A stretch of DNA of 64,000 bases from Ctenosaura bakeri (GCA_948474755.1 CAOLHI010002121.1:186001-250000), one strand, 5' to 3'; shown: positions 10,307-29,353, numbered from the stretch's first letter. Numbers and translations: made by a program. The notes: a model not told the origin generated them from the letters alone.

Positions 10307-10734
10307 CCAATTAAATTATATTTCGGCAATTAAACTATATCAAATCTGAGGGGTGTGCATGCTGGTAGCACCATTACTTTTGAAATAACTGAGGCAAAAC
10401 TCTGTGATTTTATGATGAGGGATAAATTCACTTTTCTGTAGTTTTTAGTTCTTTCTATTATGTCTCACTATTTTTTTTAAAATATGATTTTAAAGTTTGT
10501 TTATAAAGTAAGGGCAGGACAAAAAGGAAAAAATAAAATAAAAAAGCAAAGTACATAGGATATAAGCATGGAAGACATTTCCACGCTTTGGCTGACATTC
10601 TCTCACCTAGAGAAGACTCATTTAATTAATTGTTAAATGGTGAGTCAACACATAGGTAATTCCCATTGGTTCAATGAGTCTACTCTAGGCAGGAGTAACA
10701 ACTGAAAAACAGCCAACTCCTCTTTTACTTTCCA

Positions 10735-10962
10735 GGCCAGTTGTGGTTTTGCTTCCCATCTTCTCAATGATAAAGCTCTGTTTCCTTTTTCTTACTGGAT
10801 GGTCCACAAGGAATCGGGGGATTGTCAGATTGGTCCTCCATTTCAGAGCCTCGTAGCAACAAAAAATGACAACGGAGAAAGGTTTGTGCAGATCACGGCC
10901 CCTATGTTCACAGTGTTTGTGTGGCCTTCTCACAAAGGATCAAGACTGTTTTTTGCTCAAAT
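10735..10962 (+). pseudogene. V2R exon 3 fragment (block A)
   Basis: The acceptor (TTTCCAG) and the first about 230 bp match V2R exon 3 of blocks B and C ([20 protein letters not shown]). Two internal deletions remove the codons for KEEPQY and WTWIG. Similarity stops after TTTTTTGCTCAAATGATTG, so about 600 bp of the exon is absent. Together with the exon 1 relic this is a degraded V2R pseudogene. Confidence 0.85.
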
Positions 10963-11439
10963 GATTGTCATCAAACTCTCGGGCTGTGGAGCAACTCCTG
11001 CCTCTGCCAGATAAGTCTTCTGTCTGGATCCTTTTCTTGGTTTTGAGGGTCAGGGAGAGACGAGATTCCCCCTTGAGGTTTAGGAGACTGCTGAAAGGCA
11101 AGAAGAGGCAGGTTTCTGGACCGGTGGGTGAGAAGAAGGTGGCAAGGAGGGAGCAGGCATCAATTCATAAAAGCCTGAGTTGGGTTGCACCTAAGAAGCC
11201 TTCTCCTTCTAATCATCTCCCAAGGGGGAATTGGAAAGCAAAGCAGAGTGAAACTAGGGATTGTCGGAGCTGAAGTTTTAAAAAAAGAGTTGTTTGGGGA
11301 GTTTTTTTAATGGAAAGTTTTCAAATAGACTAAAATCCTACACATTCACAAAAAGAGAAAGAAAGGGGAAAAAAGAAGAAGAAATGCATTAAAGATAAAG
11401 CATAAATGAGTAAGAATAAAGAAAAACTTAAAAAAAAAA

Positions 11440-11710
11440 CTTGCTGGGGTTTTCCTCAGCCCAGGGCGGCAGCAGTGGCAGTGGAAGAGGCAGCCCCTCC
11501 ACTCTAGCTCACCATCACCTCTGCCCTCGTTGGGGTCTTCCTTGGCTTGGGAAAGCAGTGGAAAAGACACCCCCCCAGGCCCACCATTGCCACCACCCTC
11601 ACCAGGCTTCTCCTTGGTCCAGGGTGGCAGTGGTGGCAGGAGAGGCAGCCCCTCCATCCTGGTCCACTACTGCCACCACCCTCGCCGGGGTCTTCTGGTG
11701 AGGGTACAAC
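11440..11710. repeat. GC-rich minisatellite, 70-90 bp units
   Basis: Repeats of CAGGGCGGCAGCAGTGGCAG-like units joined by GGGGTCTTCC and CACCACCCTC. Several overlapping open frames on both strands arise from it. Related arrays occur at 32,400-32,650 and 42,288-42,424. No gene is supported between 10,965 and 12,650. Confidence 0.6.
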
Positions 11711-12685
11711 TTCCATGCTTCCCCAAACATTTTTGAAGCTAGATATGCCATTGGGGTGCACCTGATCAGCAGAGACCATTACACAGCAGAATGTGCAGCC
11801 ACATGGCAGAGAGGACACATCTCCAGCAGTCAGGAAGGTCTTTACTCACCCAATAGGAAAAAAAAAAGTCCATTTTAAACACAAGCCTCTTAAGTTGGAG
11901 TGAGGAATGCAAGGGAATGGGAGGAGGAGAATGCAGAGGGAGGCAAATCCACAAAGGTCAGACCCGTGACTGTGGAGAGAGGACTGTGTATGCCAATCTA
12001 CGCAGAGTCCTACCCCTCCCCTCTGGGAGGAATCTCCTTTCTCAAGATGATGACCAGAAGTAGCTAGGATGCCAGAACTCAGTTTTCTGCTCTTCTCTCT
12101 CTGTCTGAGGGGAAATTACTGGTAAGCCCTTTACCTTGTCTTTTCTCCCCCCACCCTGAAGCAATAGGTCCAAAGCCAAGGAATGGGAGGGGGGAACTCT
12201 GGAGGGGAGTGGGATCACAGAGGTGAGTCTGTAGTTCTTCTACTTTCATGAGGGTTCTGCACCCCAAAGTCTCACAAATGTGGAGGCACTGTATCTGTAC
12301 TTGGTGCCAGAATGACAGCAGCATCAATGACAATCTGACCACCAGAACGAGATTGTTCCACACAAGCAGATCGCCATAGCTAAGAAAGCCCTCCTCCCAC
12401 AGTCCAGTCCGGTCCGGTCTGATAGGATGTCCTTGCACTGTTTCTTAATGATTTGGGGGCTTCTTGTGTTGTTTTGGAGTGAAAATTGTCCAGAAATTGG
12501 GCCCATATTTTTAATTTTCTTTAAAAAGGGTGTGTGACTCTGAAGAACAATCAGGGAGCTTCAGAGGTCACAAAAGTAGTCCCTGGGAACTGCATGCAGT
12601 CCATGGCTGCACTCTCCCCACCCCTGCTGTACTGTAGCACCCATCAACTCTAGCTAGCACACTTCACAGTGAAAGATAATGTCAC

Positions 12686-12691
12686 TTTATT
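12686..12691 (-). promoter_or_regulatory. Candidate polyadenylation signal of the ZNF gene
   Basis: AATAAA on the minus strand, about 375 bases after the stop codon of the finger exon. The stretch between (12,692-13,064) is the probable 3' untranslated region. This is the best-placed signal but is not proven. Confidence 0.4.
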
Positions 12692-13064
12692 CATCTGAAT
12701 ACTCCTTATCCTTCTTTTCCACTTAATAAAAGCCCACTCAACATCATTAAGTGTACATTACACAATAAAATTATTGAAATCATCACCAAAACCAAATCAA
12801 ACAATAAAACGTTCACCACAACAATCAACAGATATTGCAACAAATGAAGTGAAAGAAAGACCTGATTCAATTTCTGGAAGGACTGAATACAGGATCTACC
12901 CTGATCTAAGATTTATATGGGTCACCCCCAGTTTGAATTTTTTAATGTAACTCCTTCTGGATCTCCTTCCACAGTGCAAGGATATATATGTTTTTTCCCC
13001 TGTGGGGATTCTTCAATTGTTCATAAGACTTGCATCTGGCAGAAGGTCTTTAGGCAGTGAACGT

Positions 13065-20615
<7,551 letters not shown>

Positions 20616-21551
20616 TGGACTGGCTACGAAGGCCTACAAAGCCAAGGAGATGTCCTCTGAGCTACATATTATGTACCTTTTAGGCACACAAGTGTTTTCA
20701 AACATTTAGCTTTTTATTTCTGAGTTCCTAACCCATTCTAAACAAAACCCTTCTGTGGGTCAAAATCGCAGAATCAATTTCGAAAACTGTCTCACTGGCT
20801 TTTTGCAAACTGCAATAACTGCAAGAACATAGTAACAACAATTTTGAAACTGGCGGCAAGCCCTACCTTGATGTTTATAGAAAATAATGATGTTGATGCT
20901 AGAATAGTTTACAAAGACTCTATCCTTTAGACCTCGCAACATATATAAATCACCCTTACTCATCTGCACTTTCTCTCTCTTCATGCAACACTGAAATTTC
21001 TATAAATTGCTGGTGCTTCCAAATAAGGTTTGTTCCTCTGACAGCAGAGGCTGGCAAAGGCGGTCCCTTTGGCCAAAAAACTTGTGTGTGTGTGTGTGTG
21101 TGTGTGTCTTCTGTCATAATTTGAGTCAGGGCTCAAATCCAGCTCTGTACCATACCTGGGAAGGAGTGACAGGCCTGATATCTCATTCCCATTGAACACA
21201 CCAAAGGCAGGAGGTGGCAGGAGGGTTGGGAATCTTGGAGGTCTCCAAAAGTTGCTGGACTGCAGCTCTCAGCATGCCTCATCAGTGGCTATGCTAGCTA
21301 AGGATGCTGGGAGCAGCAGTAAAAAAAAACAACAACAACAGCCAGAGGCTTTGATGATACCTATCTCTGCCTTGGAGGTGGGTGGATGCTAAGACGTAAG
21401 AGAGAAACCAGAAATGGAAATGTGTTTGACTACAGCCCCTCTCAGAATGGCTGCTCCTCAATTGCTATCTTGCTCTCCCTTGTTTTCTTTACTTGCAGTT
21501 CTTAATTGATCCTCAAAAAATGGTCATAAATTGGTTTCTCTGCAAATAATA

Positions 21552-22709
21552 CAGGTTGAGTATCCCTTACCTGAAATGCTTTGGCAAGAAGTGTTTGGTA
21601 TTTTGGATTTATTTTTTCCAGATTTTGGAATGCAGTACCTTTTTGAAAAAGCCTAGTGTCTTGTTCGTTCACTACTTGTGCATGAGCTGCGAGGCTGAAA
21701 AGAGACTAAGATCTGTGAAATGGTGAGAACCTAATCATCGTGCTTGGTGCAAATCCATGCCTCCCCCCATTTCACAGACCCCCGTCTTTCTCTTTTGCCA
21801 TCAGGGACCGGCTTCCACTTTTCAGACAGTGGCGGTGGTGCTCCTCAGGTCTTCCACATGAACAGTCACCACCTCGAAAGGGGAAGCATACAAACTATTT
21901 CATAGATGGTACATGACACCAGAAAAATTAAAGACAATTTATAAGACAGGTACAGGCCAATGCTGGAAATGTCAAGAGAACTGTGGCACATTATTTCATA
22001 TGTGGTGGTCATGTCCTAGAGCACAAAAATACTGGAAAGAAATACATAAGAAAATAAGTTCAATTTTGAAGATTCAATTCAGGATGACACCTGAATTTTA
22101 ATTGTTAAACATGACACATACACTAGATGCAACATCAGCTAAGAGACACTGGAGAATTATATTGTATATGGTGACGACGGCCCGTATTGAATATGCACGA
22201 TTTTGGAAAAATGAAACTACGCCCACAACTGAATAGTGGTGGACAACTTTTATGGAAAACAGAAATGTGGACATACTTACACAGAGATTGAAAGGGAAAT
22301 CAGATGAGGACATAAATAAAGAGTGGAAGATTGTTACAGATTTGGGTTGGGGGTAGACGGAGGGTATTACATTTTTCATGATAACAAGTATTATACAGTT
22401 AACAGTTAAGGAAATATCACGAAGCGAGTAAAGTAGAGATATATAGCAGGAACTAACAAACATAGATTATTAACATTTTATTGCGATACGTGATATAATA
22501 GATAGAGAGAATATTAATAATTGTAATCCAGAAAGGAAAGGAAGAAGGAAAAACATTACATGTAAACATTGCAGAAATTATTGTTTATTTGTTGAAATTT
22601 GAATAAAATTATATTAAAAAAAGAAAGGAAAGGGGAAGCAGATGCCTGGTGGCAAAAACCTTTGTTTTTCTGAGGCTTTTGGACTCCCGCATAAGGGAGG
22701 TTCAACCTG
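21552..22709 (+). mobile_element. Tigger-like DNA transposon, split by L1
   Basis: Terminal inverted repeats start CAGGTTGAGTATCCCTTA on the left and CAGGTTGAACCTCCCTTA on the right (complement). They are flanked by TA on both sides (21,550-21,551 and 22,710-22,711), the target duplication of Tc1/mariner elements. No transposase frame remains. The interior is interrupted by an L1 at 21,889-22,627. Confidence 0.75.
21889..22627 (+). mobile_element. L1 LINE, 5'-truncated insertion
   Basis: Encodes the L1 ORF2 C-terminus with a zinc-knuckle-like CWKCQENCGTLFHMWWSC and ends in an A-rich tail. It is flanked by a 13-bp direct repeat GAAAGGGGAAGCA at 21,876-21,888 and 22,628-22,640, a target-site duplication. 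Several stops break the reading frame. Absent from block A. Confidence 0.85.
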
Positions 22710-22719
22710 TATGTTCTTT

Positions 22720-23240
22720 GGACAGCAGGTCCCAGAATCCTGGTAGCTCTGAGAGTTGCTCTCCAAAAAAACCTACCCAGGTACCTGAGGGTCTTATAAC
22801 CATGTTGGTTGGGATCTTCTGGGAAACGTAGTCCAGAAACCCACCCATGATGTCTAGGGGATACAGGGAGTTGTAGTCCCCAAAAGGGACCAGGTTGACT
22901 GGGGATACTGAGTTGTCCAAAAAGTAATTACACTGCCTGGGGATACTGGGAGCTGTAGTTCAAAAAGGTAGCCATGCTGGCTGGTGGATGCTAGGAGGGG
23001 CAGCAGAACAAGCAGCCAGGCTGGTTGCAGGATTCCCAGGACAGAGGTCTACCCAAGCAACTCTCTTGCTTGGGGAGAATTCTGGGAGGTGTAGTCCAAA
23101 AAGTAACCAGACTGACTGGGGGATACGGAGAGTTGTAGTGAAACAATAACTCTTGAGCAATTCCAGAAATTTTAATCTAAAAATGTCAGCACGGTGGCCG
23201 AAGGATACTAGAAATGGAATTCTCCCCCCACCCCAAAAAG
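22720..23240. repeat. Degenerate minisatellite with CTGGGAG-TGTAGTCC motif
   Basis: The block B copy of the array at 4,376-5,060. Units are near 22,735, 22,820, 22,870, 22,945, 23,080 and 23,130, with cores such as GGGAGCTGTAGTTC and GGGAGTTGTAGTG. Confidence 0.7.
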
Positions 23241-23449
23241 GAACTTCCCCCCCAAGCTATTATTCTTGGGGGAGGAATTCATGCTTTGCCAGCAAAGCAA
23301 GACAGAAAAACGCAAAGATGTCCCTGCACTTCTGTGGTGTGGAGACAACTTCGCCCCCTCCCCGGAACTCAAAGACCCCTCCCTAAATCGCAAACCCCAG
23401 CATTCCATGGGAGGTGGAAAGTGAAATCATAGCGCTGTAACAATCCAGT

Positions 23450-24105
23450 GCGGAAATGGGGAAGGGGGAAAAAAAAGACCCCGCTTTGTTCCCACCAAGA
23501 AGGAAACTGTGGCCACGTCCAGTCTGGGTTTGGGTGTCCTTGGGGGACCCCCCCTCTGCGCCTCCGGAGGGTCCGTGAGCCTCAAAATGCCCCCCTCCCC
23601 GACCCCCGTTTCCCTCCCTTGATCTCGGGTGGGAGAGAAAGAGAAAGGACCGGCCGCCCCCTCCCCTTCATCCCCCCCAATAGTCTCCTTCCTCCCCGCT
23701 CCCTTGAATCCAGATCCTTTCTTCTTCCCCCAATTTCTTTCCAGGAGGGCGGGTGGGATCTGTCCCTGGGACCCCCTCCCTTTCCAAGGAGACCCCTTGG
23801 CCCTCTCCCCCCCACCTTCTTTCTGGATCGCTTTCTCCCCCATCAGGAGCCCCTTTAAACTTCCTCTGATCCCCCACCAGCCTCCTTTCCCCGCCTCCTC
23901 CTCCTCCTCCCTCCGCTGCGACTCACCCCACACCCTGCCGGGCCGCCGGTCTAAATCGGTTGCGCTGGCTGGTGGATGCTGGGTGCGCTTTCTGGGGGAT
24001 GCTGGGAACCGCAATCCAAAGGGGGGGGCGGAACCAGCCGCCTCCACCTTCTTCCGGGACAAGCTCAAGGCCCTCCCACTGGTGGTTTAACCCTTGGAGC
24101 GGCTT
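23450..24105 (-). promoter_or_regulatory. GC-rich promoter and untranslated exon 1 of the ZNF gene
   Basis: Conserved with 5,690-6,250 in block A. On the minus strand the likely first exon starts near the CCCGGAAG element (about 24,050) and ends at 23,927 in a donor (GTGTGGG then GTGAGT). It contains GGATTGCGGTTCCCAGCATC, a weaker version of the block A motif. Long frames on both strands in this stretch follow from base composition and are not proteins. The link to the SCAN exon is inferred from conservation and orientation. Confidence 0.6.
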
Positions 24106-24116
24106 CCCCCGACCAG

Positions 24117-24290
24117 CTTTCCGCACTAGCCTGTTATAGCGTGATGATTCCACTTTCAACCTCCTATGGAATCCTGGGGTTTGCAGTTTCGGGAGGGGCC
24201 GGCCAGCCCCTCCCAAAACTGCAAACCCCAGGATTCCATAGGAGGTTGAAAGTGGAATCATCACGCTATAACAGGCTAGTGCGGAAAAGG
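24117..24290. mobile_element. Palindromic MITE beside the ZNF promoter
   Basis: Arms of about 85 bp meet at GAGGGGCCGGCCAGCCCCTC. Both arms carry the variant TTTCAACCTCCTATGG, unlike the CATCCTATGG of other copies. It lies directly upstream of the ZNF promoter and is absent from the matching place in block A (about 6,250). Confidence 0.9.
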
Positions 24291-24509
24291 CCCTGGGAAA
24301 AGGGGCCAGACGCGCCTCCTATTTCTTTTTCTCTCTCTATCGGGTCCGGCAAGGACAGCGCAGCAAGGAGGACACGTTTAGGTTCTGTTTTGTATCATCA
24401 TCATCACCATCGTCATCATCACCTTCACCATCATCTTTATCTTTATTTACACCCTGCTTTTTTCCCAGGTTGCGACTCAAAAGCAGCTTACAACAATTAA
24501 AAAGACACA

Positions 24510-24872
24510 GTGGCCTTTTCTGCACCACACTCTGATAGCGCAATTATTCCACTTTCAACCTCCTAAGGAATCCTGGGGTTTGCAGCTTCGGGCCTTTCTG
24601 CACTACACTGTTACAATGCTGTTTTTCCACTTTCAGCATCCTATGGAATCCTGGGATTTGCAGTTTAGGGAAGGGCATTTAGAGTGCTCAGCCAGAGAGC
24701 TCTTTGCCCTTAGTAAACTACAAACCCCAGAATTCCACAAGATGTTGAAAGCGGAATAAAAGCACTATAACAGTGCAGTGCAGAAAGGCCCTTCCAGAGG
24801 GGCCAGCTGGATTCCCTAGGAGGTTGAAAGTGGAATAATCACGCTATAAGAGTGTCGTGCGGAAAAGGCCAC
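24510..24872. mobile_element. MITE nested inside another MITE
   Basis: The outer element has its left arm at about 24,511-24,591 and its right arm at about 24,792-24,870. Between them is a complete older-type element (about 24,592-24,790) with ends GCCTTTCTGCACTACACTGT and CAGTGCAGTGCAGAAAGGCC and an internal spacer (AGAGTGCTCAGCCAGAGAGC). Confidence 0.75.
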
Positions 24873-24934
24873 TGTTAGAACCCATAGAATACAACAGTTA
24901 AAGCATAATTAAGCAATTTCATATCATATGATTG

Positions 24935-25130
24935 GTCGTGGTTGTGCTCCTTCAAGTCATTTCAGATTTACAGGGACAGTACGGTGAATCAATTAGGGGT
25001 TTTTCTTGGGAATCAGAGGGGGCTTGCCATTGCCTTCCTCTGAGGCAGACAGTGTGACTTGTCCCTGATCACCCAGTGAGTTTCCATGGTTGAGCGTGGG
25101 GTGGATTCAAACCTTGGTCTCCAATATAAT
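24935..25130 (-). mobile_element. tRNA-derived SINE (Sauria type)
   Basis: Orthologous to 7,165-7,365 and 48,395-48,575. Complement of the SINE middle (TTGCCATTGCCTTCCTCTGA, GACTTGTCCCTGATCACCCA). Confidence 0.65.
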
Positions 25131-25432
25131 ATACACATTTGTAAATATGTGTGTGTGTATTTACAAGAGTGATTAACAAACAGATCTTAATACGTAAATT
25201 AGCAAAACGTTTCCCAACAGTGTTCACAATAACTATATTTTGTAAGTGATTAACTGCATCCTTCTGAGGTCCAGAACAGACTTTTCAGAATTGTTTGTTC
25301 GGGGTCTCTTACAACTCCAAGTTAATCATATCTAGAATTGCATGCGGTAGTGGAGAGCTTCTAGATCACTTCTATGACCGCCCCCCAAAAAGGAGCTCTC
25401 CCAAACTGTGGACACCTTTTTCTTCATTAGCA

Positions 25433-25600
25433 CCATTTCCGCACTAGGCTGTTATAGCGTGATGATTCCATTTTCAACCTCCTATGGAATCCTGGGGTTT
25501 GCAGTTTCAGGAGGGGTCGGAAACTGCAAACCCCAGGATTCCATAGGAGGTTGAAAGTGGAATCATTGCACTATAACAGCCTAGTGTGGAAATGGCCTAA
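25433..25600. mobile_element. Palindromic MITE
   Basis: Arms share TTTCAACCTCCTATGG and the TCAGGAGGGGTCGG/GAAACTGC centre. The right arm reaches about 25,598. Flanks read CATTA on the left and TAAGAATC on the right; the empty site in block A (7,640) reads CAGTAAAATTC, consistent with a TA target duplication. Confidence 0.85.
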
Positions 25601-25689
25601 GAATCAGATCAAGTTCAACTCACTTTACAACCAAGAGCCACGGATTCAGGGGGAAATGTTTTCATTCCACTATACACCTGCAAGCACGA

Positions 25690-25930
25690 GCCAGCTTGCT
25701 ATAGTGGTTTGAGCATTGGTGCTATGACTCTGGAGGACAGAATTCGAATCCCTGGTTGGCCATGGAAAACCACTGGATGACCTGGGGCAAGTCATAATCT
25801 CTCAGCCTCAGAGGAAAGCAAAGGCAGGACCTCCTCTGAACAAATCTTGCCAAGAAAATCCCATGACAGGTTTTCCTTAGGGTGGCCGTAAGTTGCAACT
25901 GTCTTGAAGGCACAAAGCAATAACATCAAC
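25690..25930 (+). mobile_element. tRNA-derived SINE (Sauria type)
   Basis: Orthologous to 7,763-8,000. Head TATAGTGGTTTGAGCATTGG, B-box-like GAATTCGAATCCCTGG and a Bov-B-like tail ending CACAAAGCAATAACA. Confidence 0.75.
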
Positions 25931-26361
25931 AATATATCTGCACATGAAGTAGCAACATGGGTCTAGGTTGTGTCGCAGAGGACAATGCTTCTTTATAATT
26001 ATCGAAATCACAGTGATTTCTCTTCCTCCTCCTTCTCTGAAGAGATTGCAAGAACCCTAAACATCAGAACGGAGCCTATAACACTTAGCAGCTTCTTGGA
26101 ATGAAGGGCCCGGCGTGTAAAATACTGTCTGTGCCACTGAGATTCCGTGGGGTAGGACGGGTGACTCTGTGTGTTGGGTTTAACAGAGTCCCCTTCAGCC
26201 ATGAAACGGAGGTGAAGCTCTGTCTCTATGAAGAAAGTCAGGCTAGCTCTCATCTTGCAAGAGACTTTGTCTTGGGTTTCCTTTTTCTGATTTGGGTGCA
26301 TGAGGTAGTGGAGAGCATTAAGCCCGGCGAGAGGTGGTAGCTGTTCTGAGCAGACCCAGAA

Positions 26362-26576
26362 ATGATGTTGGCATTGGTTCTCTTCCTCCTCCTCCTGCCC
26401 CATGCTGCCTGCACGAGTCTGGAAACCAAATGCTGGCTGACTCTGAGCGAGGATGAAGTTTCTCCAGTTAACTATTACAAGCCCGGAGATTACCTTATTG
26501 GTGGCATCCTCTCTACAGCGACTGCTACTTTTGTCCCATACCGTTTCAGCAGGACTCCGTATACTCTCCTTTTCCC
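26362..26576 (+). pseudogene. V2R block B exon 1
   Basis: ATG at 26,362 with a second ATG directly after it. The signal peptide is MMLALVLFLLLLPHAAC, followed by the conserved VNYYKPGDYLIGGILS of the V2R N-terminus. 215 nt, ending in phase 2 at the donor GTAAGAAATG. Itself undamaged. Confidence 0.9.
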
Positions 26577-26777
26577 GTAAGAAATGATATTTTTGAAGCT
26601 ATTCCACTACATCCTGATTTCCGTGCATCCTGATATTCCTACTTCCAAGTGTTAGCCCTGTTACAGCTGCTCAGTCCTAGTAAACTGCTGTTCTCTTTTG
26701 TCCCTTGAAAAAGAATTCGTGGATACCAAAATGCAGTTTCCTTGCAACCATTACTTTTGCAGTAACTGAGGCACAAC

Positions 26778-26962
26778 TGTGGCCATTTCCGCACTAGCCT
26801 GTTATAGCGCGATGATTCCACTTTCAACATCCTCTGGAATTCTGGGGTTTGCAGTTTCAGGAGGAGCCGGCCAGCTCCTCCTGAAACAGCAAACCCCAGG
26901 AGTCCAGAGGATGTTGAAAGTGGAATCATCGCGCTATAACAGGCTAGTGCGGAAATGGCCAC
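26778..26962. mobile_element. Palindromic MITE in V2R intron 1
   Basis: Arms meet at GAGGAGCCGGCCAGCTCCTC. Both arms carry this copy's own variants (CCTCTGGA and CAGGAGGAGC), which no other copy has. Block A has no MITE at the matching place near 10,390. Confidence 0.9.
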
Positions 26963-26999
26963 AGTGTTATGTTATGACTGTACTGTAATCAGGAATAAC

Positions 27000-28050
27000 T
27001 TCACTTTTCTGCAGTTACTCCTGTTTTTAGTTACTTCCATGAGGGTCTCTGTGTCTTCGCTATTTTTTAAAAATGATTTTTGGAGTTTGATTAGAAAACA
27101 AGGTGGGAAGAAAGGAAAAAGGGAAAAAAAGGGGAAAAGGAAAGTGCACAGCAGCTTTCAAGGTCATCAGAATGAATCCTTTTGGGTTAATTTTTCATGG
27201 AAGATAATTTAAACCTGTTTCATAAATACTTATACTGGTTATTTATTAATAGCTGCCAGGTAGATCATAAAGTGTGTTACATACCACATAACAGTGGCTT
27301 GAAGCGTGCTGGTTTTCAAAGTAAATAAAGCAACTATTTAGTTCCTTTGAATAATGAGAAAGAAAGCAGATACTTTTTACATATCGTAACAATTAAGGAC
27401 AACTAACCCCTTTTTGAGGCCTCGAAGTTGAACCTGTAATGGAGTCTCGTTCCATTTGGCATTCTCACCCCTTGTCCACCAGTCTCAAAGCCAGGTTTTC
27501 CCTCTCGTGATCCCTACACCCACTGACAAGTTGCACGTGATCCTGCATTTCTGTTCCAGGGGAGCTTCTGGATCTGTTGGTGTTCCAAGGGATCTTGGCC
27601 TCCCATTCCAAGCTGTGTCACAGACAGTCGCCAGTTAAAAGATAGGTGGGGGTGCTCCTGCCCATTTCTGGTTGCCCAGAAGAGGGAAGGTTAGCAGATT
27701 TACTCAGAAACCCATGGATTCAAATTCCCTCTTTTAGAAAGAACACCTTCTGAATTTCTCTGTGCTGCCCAGCTGTGAAAGGGACAGGAGCCCTGACCAA
27801 TATTTCGGTTGGCAACTTAGGGTTGCCAGTTTGGATACAAAGCAGGACTCCTGTACCTTTAAAGCATCACAGATCTTGGGGCAGGACAGGGTACTGCAAT
27901 GTCAAATGAGATGCAGGTATCTGTATGTATCCCCCCCCCACTTGCACCCTGCTTTCCACTGGCAAGGCATCATCCATTGTAGTAGGAGGGGCTGTGGTTA
28001 AATATTGGAGTTTGGAAGGCAGAGGAGGACAGAAACAATATGCACAGCTA
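27000..28050 (+). other. V2R intron 1 sequence, no gene
   Basis: Intronic. It matches 50,580-52,090 of block C in patches (for example GGAGCTTCTGGATCTGTTGG at both). No repeat or exon is recognised. Confidence 0.5.
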
Positions 28051-28059
28051 AAGCATCTC

Positions 28060-28250
28060 TGAGAGATGGTCATCCAGTCTCCAAGGAGGGAGACTCCACC
28101 ACCTTCTGAGGGAATGTGTTCCACTACTGAACAGCTCAGGAAGTTTTTCCTAACATTTAGTTGGAATCTCCTTTCTTGAAATTTGAACCCACTGTTTCAT
28201 GTCCATGGCTTGAAACCATTACTTCATGTAAACTGGAAACTGGATTTTCC
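28060..28250 (-). mobile_element. CR1 LINE fragment, reverse
   Basis: The complement encodes the CR1 end region; TTGGAATCTCCTTTCTTGAA is the complement of the AAAGGAGATTCCA block of CR1. Shared with 53,795-53,960 in block C, so it is older than the B/C duplication. Confidence 0.6.
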
Positions 28251-28272
28251 TCCACTGTCATTTTAATCCATT

Positions 28273-28590
28273 GGCTTCTGAGGGAGGAAGGAGAGGGCTT
28301 GTTTTCTGCTGCTCCAGAGACCAGGACAAGGAGCAATGGATTCAAGCTGCAGGAAAGGAGATTCCACCTGAACCTCAAGAAGAACTTCCTGATGGTCAGG
28401 GCTGTCCGGCAGTGGAATCTGCTGCCTCAGAGTGTAGTGGAGTCTCCTTCCTTGGAAGCTTTTAAGCAGAGGCTGGATGGCCATCTGTTGGGAGCACTTG
28501 GAGGATGTTCCTGCATGGCAGGGGGTTGGACTGGATGGCCCCTGGGGTCTCTTCCAACTCTACATTTCTATGATTCTATGATTCTATGGA
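28273..28590 (+). mobile_element. CR1 LINE, 3' end
   Basis: Starts inside the [20 protein letters not shown] region and ends with GATTCTATGATTCTATG. The matching place in block C (about 54,225) reads across without it, so it inserted after the B/C split. Confidence 0.85.
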
Positions 28591-28737
28591 GTCTGTTCCC
28601 TTATCAAACAGCTCTTACCATGTTTAGTCAGAATTTTCTGTCTTGTCATTTGAATCCAGTGGCCTGACCCATCAGAGCAGTAGAAAAAGAAGCTGCTCTG
28701 TTTTCCACAAGGAGAATTGCCGAAGTGAGAACCTGAG

Positions 28738-28975
28738 AGGGCTTCTATACCTTAAGGCACCAGATGATCCCATCTGATCTGGGAAGCTAAGCAGGGTCAG
28801 CCCTGGCTAGTACTTGGTTGGGAGACGGCTAACAAATACTAGGGGGTGTAGGCTATATTTCAGAGGAAGGAACTGGCCAAACTGCCCCTGAGGACTCCTT
28901 GCCTTAGAAAACCCTTTGAAATCCATGGGGTTGCCACAAGCTGACAGGCAGCTCAAAGGCACATACCCACACAGA
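28738..28975 (+). mobile_element. 5S rRNA-derived SINE
   Basis: The head CATCTGATCTGGGAAGCTAA, then GCAGGGTCAGCCCTGGCTAG and TACTTGGTTGGGAGACGGC, follows the internal promoter part of 5S rRNA. After GTGTAGGCTATAT comes a tail ending in GCTCAAAGGCACATACCCAC, Bov-B-like. Related copies are at 54,050 and 54,775. Confidence 0.8.
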
Positions 28976-29353
28976 AGAGGGAATTGGCATTGCTTGTTAT
29001 CTGGCTGTGTGGCCAGCAGCACCTGCTAAAGTTCCTTCTTTTATGCTACTACAAGATCGCCCTCCAGTTTTCACCCTGGCAACCTTTTCCTTATGACAGC
29101 CCTTCATGTGTTTGGAGACGGCTGTGTTATATTACCTCTTTGTCTCCTCTTCTTGCTGCAGGATGAAGTTGGCTTGCAGCTGAGAGTGTAATGCCATTGG
29201 GAAATTACTGGGGTGAGGAGGGTGCCGGTTGTCTTTAAAACAACCATTGGACATTTATGAGATGGGAAGACCCTAATGAGTTGATGAATGAGGAATTTGG
29301 CGTGTACTTCTTTAACAGAACAAAACAGTATGAATTCTTTCTGTTGTATTTAG

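Larger units (their letters stand above)
8790..10365. mobile_element. Composite repeat insertion in block A
   Basis: Block B reads straight across this place (around 26,745), so about 1.57 kb was added in A or lost from B. It holds, in order: an unassigned LTR-like piece (8,790-9,100) with the complement of AATAAA near 8,968, an L2-clade LINE end (9,105-9,520), an LTR-like segment (9,525-9,960) and a SINE (10,075-10,306). Confidence 0.55.
1..10965. other. Duplicated block A (ZSCAN 5' end plus V2R relic)
   Basis: Positions 1-310 match 19,120-19,430; 2,040-3,640 match 20,030-21,870; 4,376-5,060 match 22,790-23,250; 5,690-6,270 match 23,450-24,110; 7,130-8,700 match 24,890-26,700; 10,360-10,560 match 26,745-27,170; 10,575-10,965 match 37,190-37,640. 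The order and orientation are the same as in block B. The block is interrupted by repeats that B lacks (CR1 at 334 and 3,700, a composite insertion at 8,790-10,365). V2R exon 2 and everything after the middle of exon 3 is missing. Similarity was judged by eye. Confidence 0.8.

Noticed and set aside
11346..11818. Several 70-100 codon frames
   Set aside because: By-products of a GC-rich minisatellite, present on both strands.
23427..24090. Long overlapping frames on both strands in GC-rich DNA
   Set aside because: They come from the CpG-rich promoter composition. The block A copy does not keep the frames, and no domain is visible.
28738..28860. 5S rRNA gene
   Set aside because: Only the internal promoter part matches and it is followed by a SINE tail; the copy is diverged and sits in a V2R intron.
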